From contig BATO01000042.1 in the NCBI GenBank assembly GCA_000474255.1, positions 1-51,204 on the forward strand: a stretch of DNA of 51,204 bases, written 5' to 3'. Under the pieces are notes generated by a model. It saw only the letters and a program-made list of their open reading frames with translations. It ran no database searches and was not told the origin of the DNA. This stretch comes from Aquipseudomonas alcaligenes MRY13-0052. GTDB taxonomy: Bacteria; Pseudomonadota; Gammaproteobacteria; Pseudomonadales; Pseudomonadaceae. Made by a program: the position numbers and the translations under genes. This document shows, in pieces, positions 36,416 to 44,522 of this stretch. Numbering within the stretch: position 1 is the stretch's first letter; each line of letters starts with the position of its first letter.

Positions 36416-37480
36416 ATGGCTAATCAGGTGTTCGCGAACGGGCTGGAGATTTCCTGCAAGGCGGCCGAGGGGAAGTCCGTCGCCTGCTTCCCCGATGTGT
36501 GCTTCACCCCGCCACAAACGCCCGCGACACCACCCGGCGTCCCCATCCCCTACCCCAACACCGGAATGGCCAGCGACACCTCGAACGGGTCGCGCACCGT
36601 GAAGATCTCCGGCAAGGAAGTGATGCTCAAGGACAAGAGCTACTTCAAGACCAGCTATGGCGACGAAGCCGGCTGCGCCCCGAAGAAAGGCGTCATCACA
36701 TCGAAGATCAAGGGCAAGGTGTATTTCACCGCCTGGTCCATGGATGTGAAGTTCGAAGGCCAGAACGTGGATCGCATGTCCGACCTGACGACCCACAACC
36801 ACGGCTCGCAAGGCAACACCGTCCCCTGGCCCTACCTGGACGAAGTGGCGCTTGCCCTGGATGACCACCCCTGCGCGAAGTCCGGCGATGCCAAGAAGGT
36901 CAACGACAATTGCAAGAAACCCATCGCCAGCGACTGTTCCGATGACTGCTGCAAGGCCCGCCGCTGTGTGCTCGTGCCTTTCAGCCCGAACAGCTGCGTG
37001 GGCTGTGGAGACAAGACACCGCACCACCCCATTCCCGTCGCCGAGCTTTCCGAACAGCGCAAGGCCGGCGAGGCCCGCGGGCAACCGCGCTACCCCAAGT
37101 ACTCCGAAGGCGCCGCCCCCTGCGTCTGCGTGGAAGGCAAGGACCATGACTCGCGCAACCCGGTCTCCACCGAGCTGGACGAGCATGGCCGGGTGGGCGC
37201 CAAATTTGCCCAGTTGCGCAACGACCGGATTCCCAAAAAGTCCAAACTGGGCGACCCATACGACTTCAGCATCGCCCTGGACTGCGGAGCGCAAGCCGTC
37301 TCGTCCGCCATGGGCTGCGACGAGGCCTGCGTACGCAAACAGCTGGAGGCAGGCCACACGAAGCTGGAGGTGAAGCCCACCGACAAGGCCTTCAAAAGCA
37401 AGCAGAAGGCCAATGTTCCGCTGTTCAAGAAGCCGAAGATCGCCGCCGCGCCCCTGGCGACGCCGGCGCCCCCCAAATAG
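36416..37480 (+). CDS. PAAR-like (DUF4150) / Tox-GHH2 type VI effector candidate
   Basis: This is a 354-residue protein. Residues 1-135 are a DUF4150 PAAR-like tip domain, with CFPDVCFTPP, GVPIPYPNTG, GDEAGC and DLTTHNHGS. A Cys-rich linker follows (CSDDCCKARRC). From about 183 a GHH2-type HNH/endo-VII nuclease is proposed. It has RRCVLVPFSPNSCVG, then TPHHPIP with His203-His204, and KYSEGAAPCVCVEGKDHD. The usual Gly before HH is a Pro here. AGGAGG lies 5 nt before the ATG. The gene is alone with its partner downstream: no VgrG, Hcp or Tss gene is near, so it is an orphan effector that would need a remote spike. Confidence 0.75.
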   Translation: MANQVFANGLEISCKAAEGKSVACFPDVCFTPPQTPATPPGVPIPYPNTGMASDTSNGSRTVKISGKEVMLKDKSYFKTSYGDEAGCAPKKGVITSKIKGKVYFTAWSMDVKFEGQNVDRMSDLTTHNHGSQGNTVPWPYLDEVALALDDHPCAKSGDAKKVNDNCKKPIASDCSDDCCKARRCVLVPFSPNSCVGCGDKTPHHPIPVAELSEQRKAGEARGQPRYPKYSEGAAPCVCVEGKDHDSRNPVSTELDEHGRVGAKFAQLRNDRIPKKSKLGDPYDFSIALDCGAQAVSSAMGCDEACVRKQLEAGHTKLEVKPTDKAFKSKQKANVPLFKKPKIAAAPLATPAPPK

Positions 37481-37483
37481 GAC

Positions 37484-38419
37484 ATGGATCGATCGATGAC
37501 CCGCCAACCCGACTACTTCTTCCTCGATGGCGTGCCGCTGGGCTCGGGCGATGTGGCGCTTGCCGCGCAATACAACGCCTACCCGGATGTGGACGCCTCA
37601 CGTGTCCTGCTGAAGCTGCAGGGCCAGTGGACCTACATTGATTTCGACGAAGACCTGATCCGCTCCCTGGCGTTCGACCCGGCCAGCGGCACCCTGTACA
37701 TGCTTGGCAAAAGCGGCGTGATGTACAGCCTGGGCGGCAAGGGGCCCGACTTTTCCGCGGCAGCGATAGCCGGAACCTTCAGCCAGCAGGAGGTCGTCGA
37801 CCCGGAGGAGCGCGGCGAGCTCTTCAGGGTTCGCGCGCTGGATGGCCGCGTGCTGGTGTGTGGCCTGGGAGGCCAGCTGCTCGAACTGAGGAACGGCAAC
37901 TGGCTGGACCTGAGCTTTGCGGCCCCGATCGCCGAATCACCGGACTTCGAAGATGTCGGCCTGGATGCCCAGGGCCTGCCCATCGCCGTGGGCTGGGCGG
38001 GCGCGGCCTATCGCAGAACGCCTCGAGACTGGCAACGCATCGACTGCCCCACCAACGCGATCCTCTCCACCATCGTCGCCGACGGCCCCGGACGGCACCT
38101 GCTGTGCGGGAACAACGGGATTGTGCTGGAGATGGACGACAGCAGTATCTGGGACCTGTCCGTGGACGCGCCCCTGGGCAATCTCTGGTCGGTCACACGC
38201 CATGCGGACCTGATCTACGCCTGCGAACCCGGTCGCCTGCTGGTGCGTGACCGGGACAAGTGGCAGCCGGAAATCGTCAGCCAGACCATCGCCTCCCCCT
38301 CGTTCCATCGCCTCATTTCCACCGGCTCGGAGCTGTGGTCATTCGGCGCCGACCATGTCTTCGTGAAACGAGCGGACGGCACCTGGGAGCAGTTCCCGGT
38401 CCTGGGCAACGAGCTGTAG
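37484..38419 (+). CDS. Putative immunity protein to the PAAR-like effector
   Basis: This 311-residue soluble protein without signal peptide reads as about six repeats of a beta-propeller type (GKSGVMYSLGG, GLGGQLLELRNGNW, GWAGAAYRR, GNNGIVLEMDD). It begins 3 bp after the effector stop, on the same strand, which is the normal place for cognate immunity. The propeller form is unusual for an immunity protein but occurs next to some GHH2 effectors. The start is the ATG at 37484; another ATG at 37496 is possible. Function is inferred from position only. Confidence 0.6.
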   Translation: MDRSMTRQPDYFFLDGVPLGSGDVALAAQYNAYPDVDASRVLLKLQGQWTYIDFDEDLIRSLAFDPASGTLYMLGKSGVMYSLGGKGPDFSAAAIAGTFSQQEVVDPEERGELFRVRALDGRVLVCGLGGQLLELRNGNWLDLSFAAPIAESPDFEDVGLDAQGLPIAVGWAGAAYRRTPRDWQRIDCPTNAILSTIVADGPGRHLLCGNNGIVLEMDDSSIWDLSVDAPLGNLWSVTRHADLIYACEPGRLLVRDRDKWQPEIVSQTIASPSFHRLISTGSELWSFGADHVFVKRADGTWEQFPVLGNEL

Positions 38420-38431
38420 CAGCACGCCGTT

Positions 38432-38533
38432 GTAGCCCGGGCTTCAGCCCGGGCACAGACCGTAGGTTGGCGCCGAGCGCAGCGAGGCCCAACGCCGCCC
38501 GGTGCTACCGGGTGATGAGGCGTTGGGCCTCGC
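38432..38533. repeat. REP palindrome and a second inverted repeat
   Basis: GTAGCCCGGGCTTCAGCCCGGG at 38432-38453, then GCGAGGCCCAACGCC (38482-38496) mirrored at 38519-38533. Both are intergenic hairpins in the convergent gap. Confidence 0.6.
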
Positions 38534-38543
38534 TTATCGCGCG

Positions 38544-38768
38544 TCAGAGATACCGCAGCGGATCGCCACTGAGCAGCGGGTAGATCCGCTCCTCTTCCAG
38601 CGAACCGTCCTCGCCGTGAATCTTCACCGACGATTGCAGGTGCCCGACCTGGGCGGCGGCCATGCAGATGACGTCCGCCTTGCTGTCGGAGCTGAACAGG
38701 TTGTCCAGGCTGCCGAAGCGGCGGCACGCCCATTCCTGGTGGTCCTTGACGATAAGGAAGTGCTCCAT
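38544..38768 (-). CDS. DUF2188-like small protein
   Basis: This 74-residue acidic protein shows the DUF2188 pattern: an N-terminal strand with W at residue 13, then a helix and the closing VKIHGEDGSLEEERIYP, matching the usual HGRDGKI-E end. Such proteins are small, often in stress operons, with no known biochemistry. It starts 11 bp after the stop of the gene before it, with GAGG about 9 nt upstream, so the two form an operon. Confidence 0.7.
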   Translation of the reverse strand: MEHFLIVKDHQEWACRRFGSLDNLFSSDSKADVICMAAAQVGHLQSSVKIHGEDGSLEEERIYPLLSGDPLRYL

Positions 38769-38779
38769 GGCGTGGGCCC

Positions 38780-39118
38780 TCAGCAGGAGGCGCGCGTGGG
38801 GCGCGGGTCATCGCCATGGGCGGTGAGCGCCCGCGCGGCGAAGGGAGAAGCGAGGTCGTGAGCCGGCCGTTCAGGGGCGAGCCAGCTGGCACCCTGCCCC
38901 GGCTGACGATCACCGCTGGCCTGCACATCGTGCACCAGCTCGCGGATCAGACCGCCGACCTGAGCCCGCGACAGCACGCTCTCGCAATCGATGACCCGGT
39001 GGAAGGCCGGCTGGGCCTCGCCGCCGATGGTCAATGACAGGCGACCGTCCGGGCGGGTGGTGAGGGACACTTCCCGACCGGGAAAGGCTTCGATGATTTC
39101 TCTGACACAGACATTCAT
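38780..39118 (-). CDS. Hypothetical protein, first gene of a two-gene operon
   Basis: This 112-residue protein starts MNVCVREIIEAFPGREVSL. The C-terminal part is Pro/Ala-rich and likely disordered. I do not recognise the family. The start at 39118 is well supported by AAGGAG 6 nt before it. A candidate sigma-54 promoter lies 31 bp upstream. The longer frame upstream is not needed. Confidence 0.7.
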   Translation of the reverse strand: MNVCVREIIEAFPGREVSLTTRPDGRLSLTIGGEAQPAFHRVIDCESVLSRAQVGGLIRELVHDVQASGDRQPGQGASWLAPERPAHDLASPFAARALTAHGDDPRPTRASC

Positions 39119-39148
39119 GGGCGTTCTCCTTCTTGTAGCGAGAGAAGG

Positions 39149-39164
39149 AGCACGCAACATGCCA
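39149..39164 (-). promoter_or_regulatory. Candidate sigma-54 promoter
   Basis: On the minus strand TGGCATG-TTGC-GTGCT fits the -24/-12 consensus TGGCACG-N4-TTGCW at 10 of 12 defined positions, with GG and GC in place. The start would fall about 20 nt before the ATG, leaving room for the AAGGAG site. Confidence 0.45.
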
Positions 39165-39295
39165 GCTTGGCCTTTTCGTAAAGGCCCTTTTAAAACAACG
39201 AGTTGCCAAACAATCCTGTGACGGGGCGAATTGCAATCTGCAAGATCGCCCCGCGCAGCCCTCGGCATTTTGCATTGGCCACCGGGGCCGCCAGG

Positions 39296-39321
39296 AAAAC
39301 CCCGGGCCCACTGGCCCGGGG
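39296..39321 (-). terminator. Rho-independent terminator of the GH76-like gene
   Basis: On the minus strand, CCCCGGGCC-AGTG-GGCCCGGGG ends in TTTTC, 8 bp after the stop at 39330. Confidence 0.75.
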
Positions 39322-39329
39322 CACAGCCA

Positions 39330-40469
39330 TCATTTGATGGTTTCGTTCCCCAGACCCAAGGCCAACGCGGCGTTCAGGGCGTCCTGCCCGGCGGTCTGCA
39401 GGATCAGGTCGCACAGTTGTGGGTCCTTGCCAGAGAGGGTCTCGGGCTCCCAGACGCCCGGGCGGCGGCTCCAGTTGAACCTGAACTGGCAAGCGCCACC
39501 ACTGCCCTGGGTGGCCGTGGCCCAGACGGAAGCGGCGTTGTTCCTGACGAAATCCTTGTAGACCGCGCTGCCTCCCGACGCACCGTAGAGGCCCTGCATG
39601 CAGCGCATGAAGACGCCCTTCCCGGTGGCGTAGTCGGCAATGAAGCCTTCGAGCGCGCCGCTGATCTCGTATTCGTGGAGGATGCCGTCGTTGTCGATCA
39701 TCCGCTTCAGCACGGCGGCCGCTACCTTGTGGGAAACCTCACTCCCCGACCCCATCGCCAGGACGAATTGCCCCTGGTCGCCGGTCCAATGCCACTCAGG
39801 GTTGGCCGCATTCCCACGAGGCCGCTCCAGCACCAGGTCCTGCGCGGTCCGCAGCGACCCGGGGATACCGAGCCACTTGTCGAACCACTGGAATTCAGCC
39901 GTCGCCATCTCCGCATACTTTGGCGCGTCGGGATCGTTCGGGTTCAACTGGGCCAGGCCCCGGGAGAGCAGCAGGAACCCCAGGTTGGTGACGGTATTGC
40001 GACCCGACATGGGTTGGTCGGGGTCCTTGAGGTTGAACGTGCCACCCCTGACAGGCGCACTGCCCGCCGCATGATCCTCACCGCCCTCGTTGTAGCTGTC
40101 ATCCGACCAATGCCCGGCGAGCTTGTCCCAGCAGTGCTTCGTGGCGCCGATGATGCCTTCTCGCAGTTGATCGTCACGGGGGGCTTGGTAGCCCAGCGCT
40201 TCCCAGTTGTACAAGGCGATAAGGAATGCATTTCCCCACCAGCCGTAGTCGTCCACCCACCAGTCGACCCTGGCGTTCAGGTCCTGGTAGATGCCATAGG
40301 CCTTGCGCAGGATCCCGCCGTCGTCGTGCTGCTTCGAATTGACGAGATAGTCGAGGCAGCAATGCAGCGTGTTGCCGGCGAACCAGAAGTTCCCCGGGAA
40401 GACCTCGGGCTGGTAGAGGTTCAGCAGGCTTTTGTAACCGGCCGAAGCGGCCTCGTTGAATGTGGTCAT
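39330..40469 (-). CDS. GH76-like alpha-mannanase-fold protein
   Basis: This 379-residue protein has the (alpha/alpha)6 pattern of glycoside hydrolase family 76, which cuts alpha-1,6-mannans. The adjacent catalytic Asp pair is at 73-74 in WWVDDYGWWGNAFL. Other matching parts are NTVTNLGFLLLSRGL and WHWTGDQGQFV. No signal peptide is visible, so it would be cytosolic unless exported in another way, unlike most GH76 enzymes. The ATG has AAGGAAA 5-6 nt before it. It is monocistronic with its own terminator. The substrate is unknown; it may be a GH76-type toxin or catabolic enzyme. Confidence 0.7.
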   Translation of the reverse strand: MTTFNEAASAGYKSLLNLYQPEVFPGNFWFAGNTLHCCLDYLVNSKQHDDGGILRKAYGIYQDLNARVDWWVDDYGWWGNAFLIALYNWEALGYQAPRDDQLREGIIGATKHCWDKLAGHWSDDSYNEGGEDHAAGSAPVRGGTFNLKDPDQPMSGRNTVTNLGFLLLSRGLAQLNPNDPDAPKYAEMATAEFQWFDKWLGIPGSLRTAQDLVLERPRGNAANPEWHWTGDQGQFVLAMGSGSEVSHKVAAAVLKRMIDNDGILHEYEISGALEGFIADYATGKGVFMRCMQGLYGASGGSAVYKDFVRNNAASVWATATQGSGGACQFRFNWSRRPGVWEPETLSGKDPQLCDLILQTAGQDALNAALALGLGNETIK

Positions 40470-41318
40470 GGCGCTTTCCTTGCATGAGATGGGATGGGAG
40501 CCGGCGACTCCCGTGCCCTCCAGCGGCGCACGACTCCCCCGCGGGGGAGCACTCCTTGCGCATCGCGGGGCATGGGGGAAATACGACTCGAACGGCGACC
40601 AGGCACGGCAGAAAGAAACGAAGAAGAGCGCTGCCGCAGGTTGCGGACAGGCCCATTCCTGCCGGGTACGGGGATTGAAAGAACGTCGAAAGCATTGGCT
40701 CTGTCTGCGTTAAGTGTTGCTAGAAGAATGGAGTCCAGCTGATTGCCGAGTTTTGTTGAGGCTTTTCGTTTCGCCCCCCCGGGCGAGTTTCTTTTGGCAA
40801 TCGCCCCAAAAGAAACCAAAAGGGCTTGCCCCTCCATACGGGTCTGGCTTCGCCAGACTCCCCTCGCTCCATCATCGCTCCAGGGGCACGCCGCGAAGGG
40901 CCATCCCTGGCCCATCGCGGCTCTCGCGACATCCATGTCGCTCAACCCCTTCCACGACGATTCGCTCGGCCTCCTGGGAAGGGGCGTTTGGCGGCTGCTC
41001 CAACCTTCTTCGCCCAGCGCACCACCACGTGGTGCGCACGTACTTTCGTAGGATGGGTAGAGCGGAGCGAAACCCATGCGGTGGAAGTGGCAGAAGTCCA
41101 TAAATGCCCGGAAAGCACCGTGCTTGAACGCTTTCTTTAAAACCACAACAGCTAACGCAGACAGAGCCAAAGCATTCGCCAGCCTGAGCAGCGTAGATCA
41201 GCCGGACAGCCGGGCGAGGTCGCGTTCCGCATAAGCGCAACGGGCGTTATGTCCGACCACGCAAAACCTCCAATCCCCACGGAGCGCTCTACACCGGGCT
41301 TATAAAACTGTGGCGCAT
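40470..41318. other. Intergenic region carrying a repeat-bounded element
   Basis: No gene is supported. Most of it is the 496-bp element described separately. From 41181 to 41318 it is the znuD upstream DNA. Frames at 40743-41051 and neighbours are not convincing, as they span several hairpins. Confidence 0.5.
40685..41180. mobile_element. 496-bp element with long inverted ends, no transposase
   Basis: The ends pair over about 35 bp (40685-40719 against 41146-41180) with five mismatches. The core TTGGCTCTGTCTGCGTTA is a perfect 18 bp. Inside are more palindromes: TCGCCC-CCCC-GGGCGA (40771-40786), TTTCTTTTGG...CCAAAAGAAA (40788-40815), GTCTGG-CTTCG-CCAGAC (40842-40858), then a GTAGGATGGGTAGAGC unit near 41048. 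The CAAAAGAAACCAAAAGGGCTTGCCCC-type interior is one I recall as a common intergenic sequence in Pseudomonas. No coding frame with a ribosome binding site occurs. It looks like a MITE-like or structured-RNA element. The identity is not established. Confidence 0.5.
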
Positions 41319-41346
41319 GAATTGTTATGTTGTAACATTACAATTC
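41319..41346. promoter_or_regulatory. Zur box upstream of the TonB receptor
   Basis: A 28-bp palindrome has 13-bp arms and a GT centre (GAATTGTTATGTT / AACATTACAATTC) with one mismatch. It fits the Zur operator pattern GAAATGTTATA-N-TATAACATTTC. It lies 22 bp before the ATG, a repressor position. Confidence 0.8.
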
Positions 41347-41368
41347 AACTCCACAGGAACCGCCTCCG

Positions 41369-43405
41369 ATGTCCGCTCGCTTCCTCCGCCTCCACACCCC
41401 CATCGCCGCGGCCTTGCTGATGGCGCAACATGCGTTCGCCGCCCAGCCCATGGTCCTCGAGCAGCAGGTGATCACCGCCAACCCGCTGAAAAGCGAAGCC
41501 CTCGCCTCGCCCACCAGCGTGGTGGAAGGCGACCAGCTGAGCCTGCGCAGCGCCGCGCAGCTGGGCGAAACCCTCAACGGCCTGCCCGGCGTCTCCTCCA
41601 CCTATTTCGGCCCGGCCGCCAGCCGCCCGGTGATCCGTGGCTTCGACGGCGACCGCATCCGCATCCTGCGCAACGGCGTCGGCGCGCTGGACGCCTCCTC
41701 GCTCTCCTACGACCACGCCGTGCCCTATGACGCGGCCAACGCCGAGCGCATCGAAGTGGTACGCGGCCCGGCGGCGCTGCTGTACGGCGGCAGCGCCGTG
41801 GGCGGCGTGGTCAACACCTTCGACAACCGCATCCCCAGCGAGGCGGTGGACGGCCTGCACGGTGGCGGCGAGCTGCGCTACGGCGGCGCCGATACCACCC
41901 GCAGCGCAGCCGGCAAGCTGGAGGCCGGCGACGGCAACTTCGCCCTGCACCTGGACGCCAACTCGCGGCAGTTCAACGACACGCGCATCCCCGGCTACGC
42001 CCGCTCCCGCGACCAGCGCGCCCAGGACGGCGACGACGGCAAGCACCGCGTCAACAACAGCGACGGCCGCCAGGACGGCGGCGCGGTGGGCGGTGCCTAC
42101 CACTGGGATCACGGCTACGTCGGCCTCTCCTACGACGAGTACGACAGCAACTACGGCTCGCCCGCCGAAGACGCCGTGCGCATCGACATGGAGCAGCGCC
42201 ACTACGCCATGGCCTCGGAGATCCGTGACCTGGAAGGCCCCTTCAGCTCCCTGAAGCTGGACTTCGGCCACACCACCTACGAGCACCGCGAGATCGAGGA
42301 CGGCGAAGTCGGTACCACCTTCAAGAACGACGGCTACGAAGCCCGCCTCGAAGCCCGTCACGCGCCCATCGGCCCGCTGGAAGGCGTGGTCGGCGTGCAG
42401 GTGGCCAGCAGCCGCTTCGAGGCCCTGGGCGAGGAAGCCTTCGTGCCGCAGACCGACACCGACAGCGGCGCCCTCTTCGCCCTGGAAAGCTGGCAGGCCA
42501 CCGAGCGCCTGGAGCTCACCCTCGGCGGGCGCCTGGAACACACCCGCCTGCGCCCGGACGCCGCGGGCAACGAGCGTTTCGAAGGCGCCGACGACAGCCA
42601 CAGCTTCACCGCCGGCAGCCTGTCGTTTGGCTCCATCTACCGCCTCACCGACATCTGGTCCCTGGCCGGCACCCTCAGCTACACCGAGCGCGCGCCGACC
42701 TTCTACGAGCTCTACGCCAACGGCCCCCACGCCGCCACCGGCACCTACGAGGTGGGCGATGCGGATGCCGAAAAAGAGAAATCCTGGTCCACCGACCTGG
42801 CCCTGCGCTTCGACGACGGCACCCACAAGGGCAGCGTCGGCGTGTTCTACAGCCGCTTCTCCAACTACATCGGCCTGCTGGGCAGCGGCCGCTACCTCGA
42901 CGAGGACGGCCAGGAAGTCGCCCCGAGCGACGACGATGCCCTGCCGGAATACCTCTACAGCGGCGTGAAGGCCGACTTCTGGGGCGTCGAGGCGCAGGAC
43001 CACTGGCGCCTGGCGCAGACCCCGTACGGCGAGTTCGCCCTGCAGAGTTCCGCCGACTACACCCGTGCCAAGAACAAGGAGACCGGCGAACCGCTGCCGC
43101 GCATCTCACCCCTGCGCCTGAACAGCGCCCTGCTGTGGAATTACCAGAGCTGGCAGGCCAGCGTCGGCGTCGAGCACGCCAGTGCCCAGCGCCGGGTCCC
43201 GACCGAAGAGCGCGGCACCGACGGCTACACCACCCTCAACGCCAGCCTCGGCTACCGCTTCGACCTGGCGGAAAGCGAGTGGCTGGTGTTCCTCAAGGGC
43301 GACAACCTCAACGACCAGACCGTGCGCTACGCCAGCTCGATCCTGCGGGATCAGGTGCCGGCGGCCGGCCGCAGCGTCGAGGCCGGGGTACGGGTCGCGT
43401 TCTGA
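41369..43405 (+). CDS. znuD: ZnuD-type TonB-dependent zinc receptor
   Basis: This 678-residue outer-membrane receptor has a signal peptide (AAALLMAQHAFA), a plug from about residue 30 (LEQQVITANPLKSEALASP, with GVSSTYFGPAASRPVIRGFDG) and a barrel ending RSVEAGVRVAF. P. aeruginosa PA0781 and neisserial ZnuD are the likely relatives. The Zur palindrome in front supports zinc or zinc-complex import, induced in zinc shortage. His-containing loops (HWDHGY) could bind metal. AGGA lies about 11 nt before the ATG, a weak spacing. A heme receptor is the main alternative, though the Zur box argues against it. Confidence 0.85.
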   Translation: MSARFLRLHTPIAAALLMAQHAFAAQPMVLEQQVITANPLKSEALASPTSVVEGDQLSLRSAAQLGETLNGLPGVSSTYFGPAASRPVIRGFDGDRIRILRNGVGALDASSLSYDHAVPYDAANAERIEVVRGPAALLYGGSAVGGVVNTFDNRIPSEAVDGLHGGGELRYGGADTTRSAAGKLEAGDGNFALHLDANSRQFNDTRIPGYARSRDQRAQDGDDGKHRVNNSDGRQDGGAVGGAYHWDHGYVGLSYDEYDSNYGSPAEDAVRIDMEQRHYAMASEIRDLEGPFSSLKLDFGHTTYEHREIEDGEVGTTFKNDGYEARLEARHAPIGPLEGVVGVQVASSRFEALGEEAFVPQTDTDSGALFALESWQATERLELTLGGRLEHTRLRPDAAGNERFEGADDSHSFTAGSLSFGSIYRLTDIWSLAGTLSYTERAPTFYELYANGPHAATGTYEVGDADAEKEKSWSTDLALRFDDGTHKGSVGVFYSRFSNYIGLLGSGRYLDEDGQEVAPSDDDALPEYLYSGVKADFWGVEAQDHWRLAQTPYGEFALQSSADYTRAKNKETGEPLPRISPLRLNSALLWNYQSWQASVGVEHASAQRRVPTEERGTDGYTTLNASLGYRFDLAESEWLVFLKGDNLNDQTVRYASSILRDQVPAAGRSVEAGVRVAF

Positions 43406-43454
43406 CCCACGGGCGACGGGGCCGTTGCGGCTCCGTCGTCATGCCCTCATCGCG

Positions 43455-44381
43455 TCACGCGCCCGGGTGGGTCATCACCGGCGCGTGGCGCTCCATCAGT
43501 TCGGCGACCCAGTCGATGAACACCCGCAGCTTGGCGCTGATGTGCCGGTTCGGCGGGAAGGCCACGTACATCGGCATCGGGTCCAGGCGCCAGTCCTCGA
43601 ACAAGGGCACCAGCGCGCCGCTGGCCCGGCTGGCAAGGGCCATGTATTCCGGCAGCCAGAGCACGCCCAGGCCCGCCAGCCCGGCGGCGAGGTAGGCGTT
43701 GCCATCGTCCACCGCCAGCACGTAGCGGCCGTTCACGCGGAGTTCCTCATTGCCCTTGCGCATGGCGTAGGGCACCGGCTTGCCGGTGCGCGCCCAGAGG
43801 AAACCGACGATGCGGTGGGGCGAATCCTCCAGCTCGCGCGGGTGCGCCGGCACGCCGAGGCGCGCGAGGTAATCCGGCGCCGCGTACACGCCCAGGCGCA
43901 GGTCACCGACCCGCCGCGCCATCAGCGACTGGTCGCGCAACTCGCCGCCGCGCACCACGCAATCGACGTTCTCGCCGATCACATCGACGATGCGGTCGCT
44001 CACACCCATGTCGATCTGGATGTCCGGGTGCCGCGCGTGGAACTCGGGCAGCGCCGGCACCAGGATCATGCTCGCCAGCGGGCTGGGCACATCCACCCGC
44101 AGACGGCCCCGGGGCGAAGCCGAGGCACTGGAAAGGCTGGTCTCGGCGTCGTCCATATCGGCCAGCAGGCGCACCACCCGCTCGTAATAGGCGGCGCCAT
44201 CGGCGGTCAGCGCCACCCGCCGCGTGGTGCGGTTGAGCAGCTTCACCCGCAGGCGCGCTTCCAGCTGCTGCACCAGTTGGGTGACGCTGGTCTTGCTCAT
44301 GTGCAGGGTGTCGGCGGCGCGGGTGAAGCTGCCGGCCTCCACCACCCGGGCGAAGGCCTGCATCGCATCGAAACGGTCCAT
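43455..44381 (-). CDS. LysR-type transcriptional regulator
   Basis: This 308-residue regulator has an N-terminal helix-turn-helix (FARVVEAGSFTRAADTLHMSKTSVTQ) and the substrate-binding fold with the usual LysR pattern. It is divergent from the RidA gene across 141 bp. A TGTTTG-N7-CAAACA palindrome (44405-44423) lies just before its start and is the likely operator. The probable target is the RidA gene or itself. The effector is unknown. Confidence 0.85.
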   Translation of the reverse strand: MDRFDAMQAFARVVEAGSFTRAADTLHMSKTSVTQLVQQLEARLRVKLLNRTTRRVALTADGAAYYERVVRLLADMDDAETSLSSASASPRGRLRVDVPSPLASMILVPALPEFHARHPDIQIDMGVSDRIVDVIGENVDCVVRGGELRDQSLMARRVGDLRLGVYAAPDYLARLGVPAHPRELEDSPHRIVGFLWARTGKPVPYAMRKGNEELRVNGRYVLAVDDGNAYLAAGLAGLGVLWLPEYMALASRASGALVPLFEDWRLDPMPMYVAFPPNRHISAKLRVFIDWVAELMERHAPVMTHPGA

Positions 44382-44404
44382 CGGCGCTCCAGATTCCAGC
44401 GGAT

Positions 44405-44423
44405 TGTTTGGGATTCACAAACA
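44405..44423. promoter_or_regulatory. LysR-type operator candidate
   Basis: TGTTTG-GGATTCA-CAAACA is a perfect 6-bp dyad with a 7-bp centre and fits the T-N11-A rule. It lies 24 bp before the LysR start. Confidence 0.5.
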
Positions 44424-44522
44424 GTGAAGGACAAGCTTGCGCGTTTATCGCCCCCGCGCAAGCTCCTACAGTCGCCTCCATCGTTGATCTCGGGTCCCAT
44501 CGACCCACCTTGGAGGTACTGC

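Noticed and set aside
40743-41051. 102-codon frame inside the 496-bp element
   Set aside because: It covers several hairpins, has no start signal and changes frame with the repeats; more likely non-coding.
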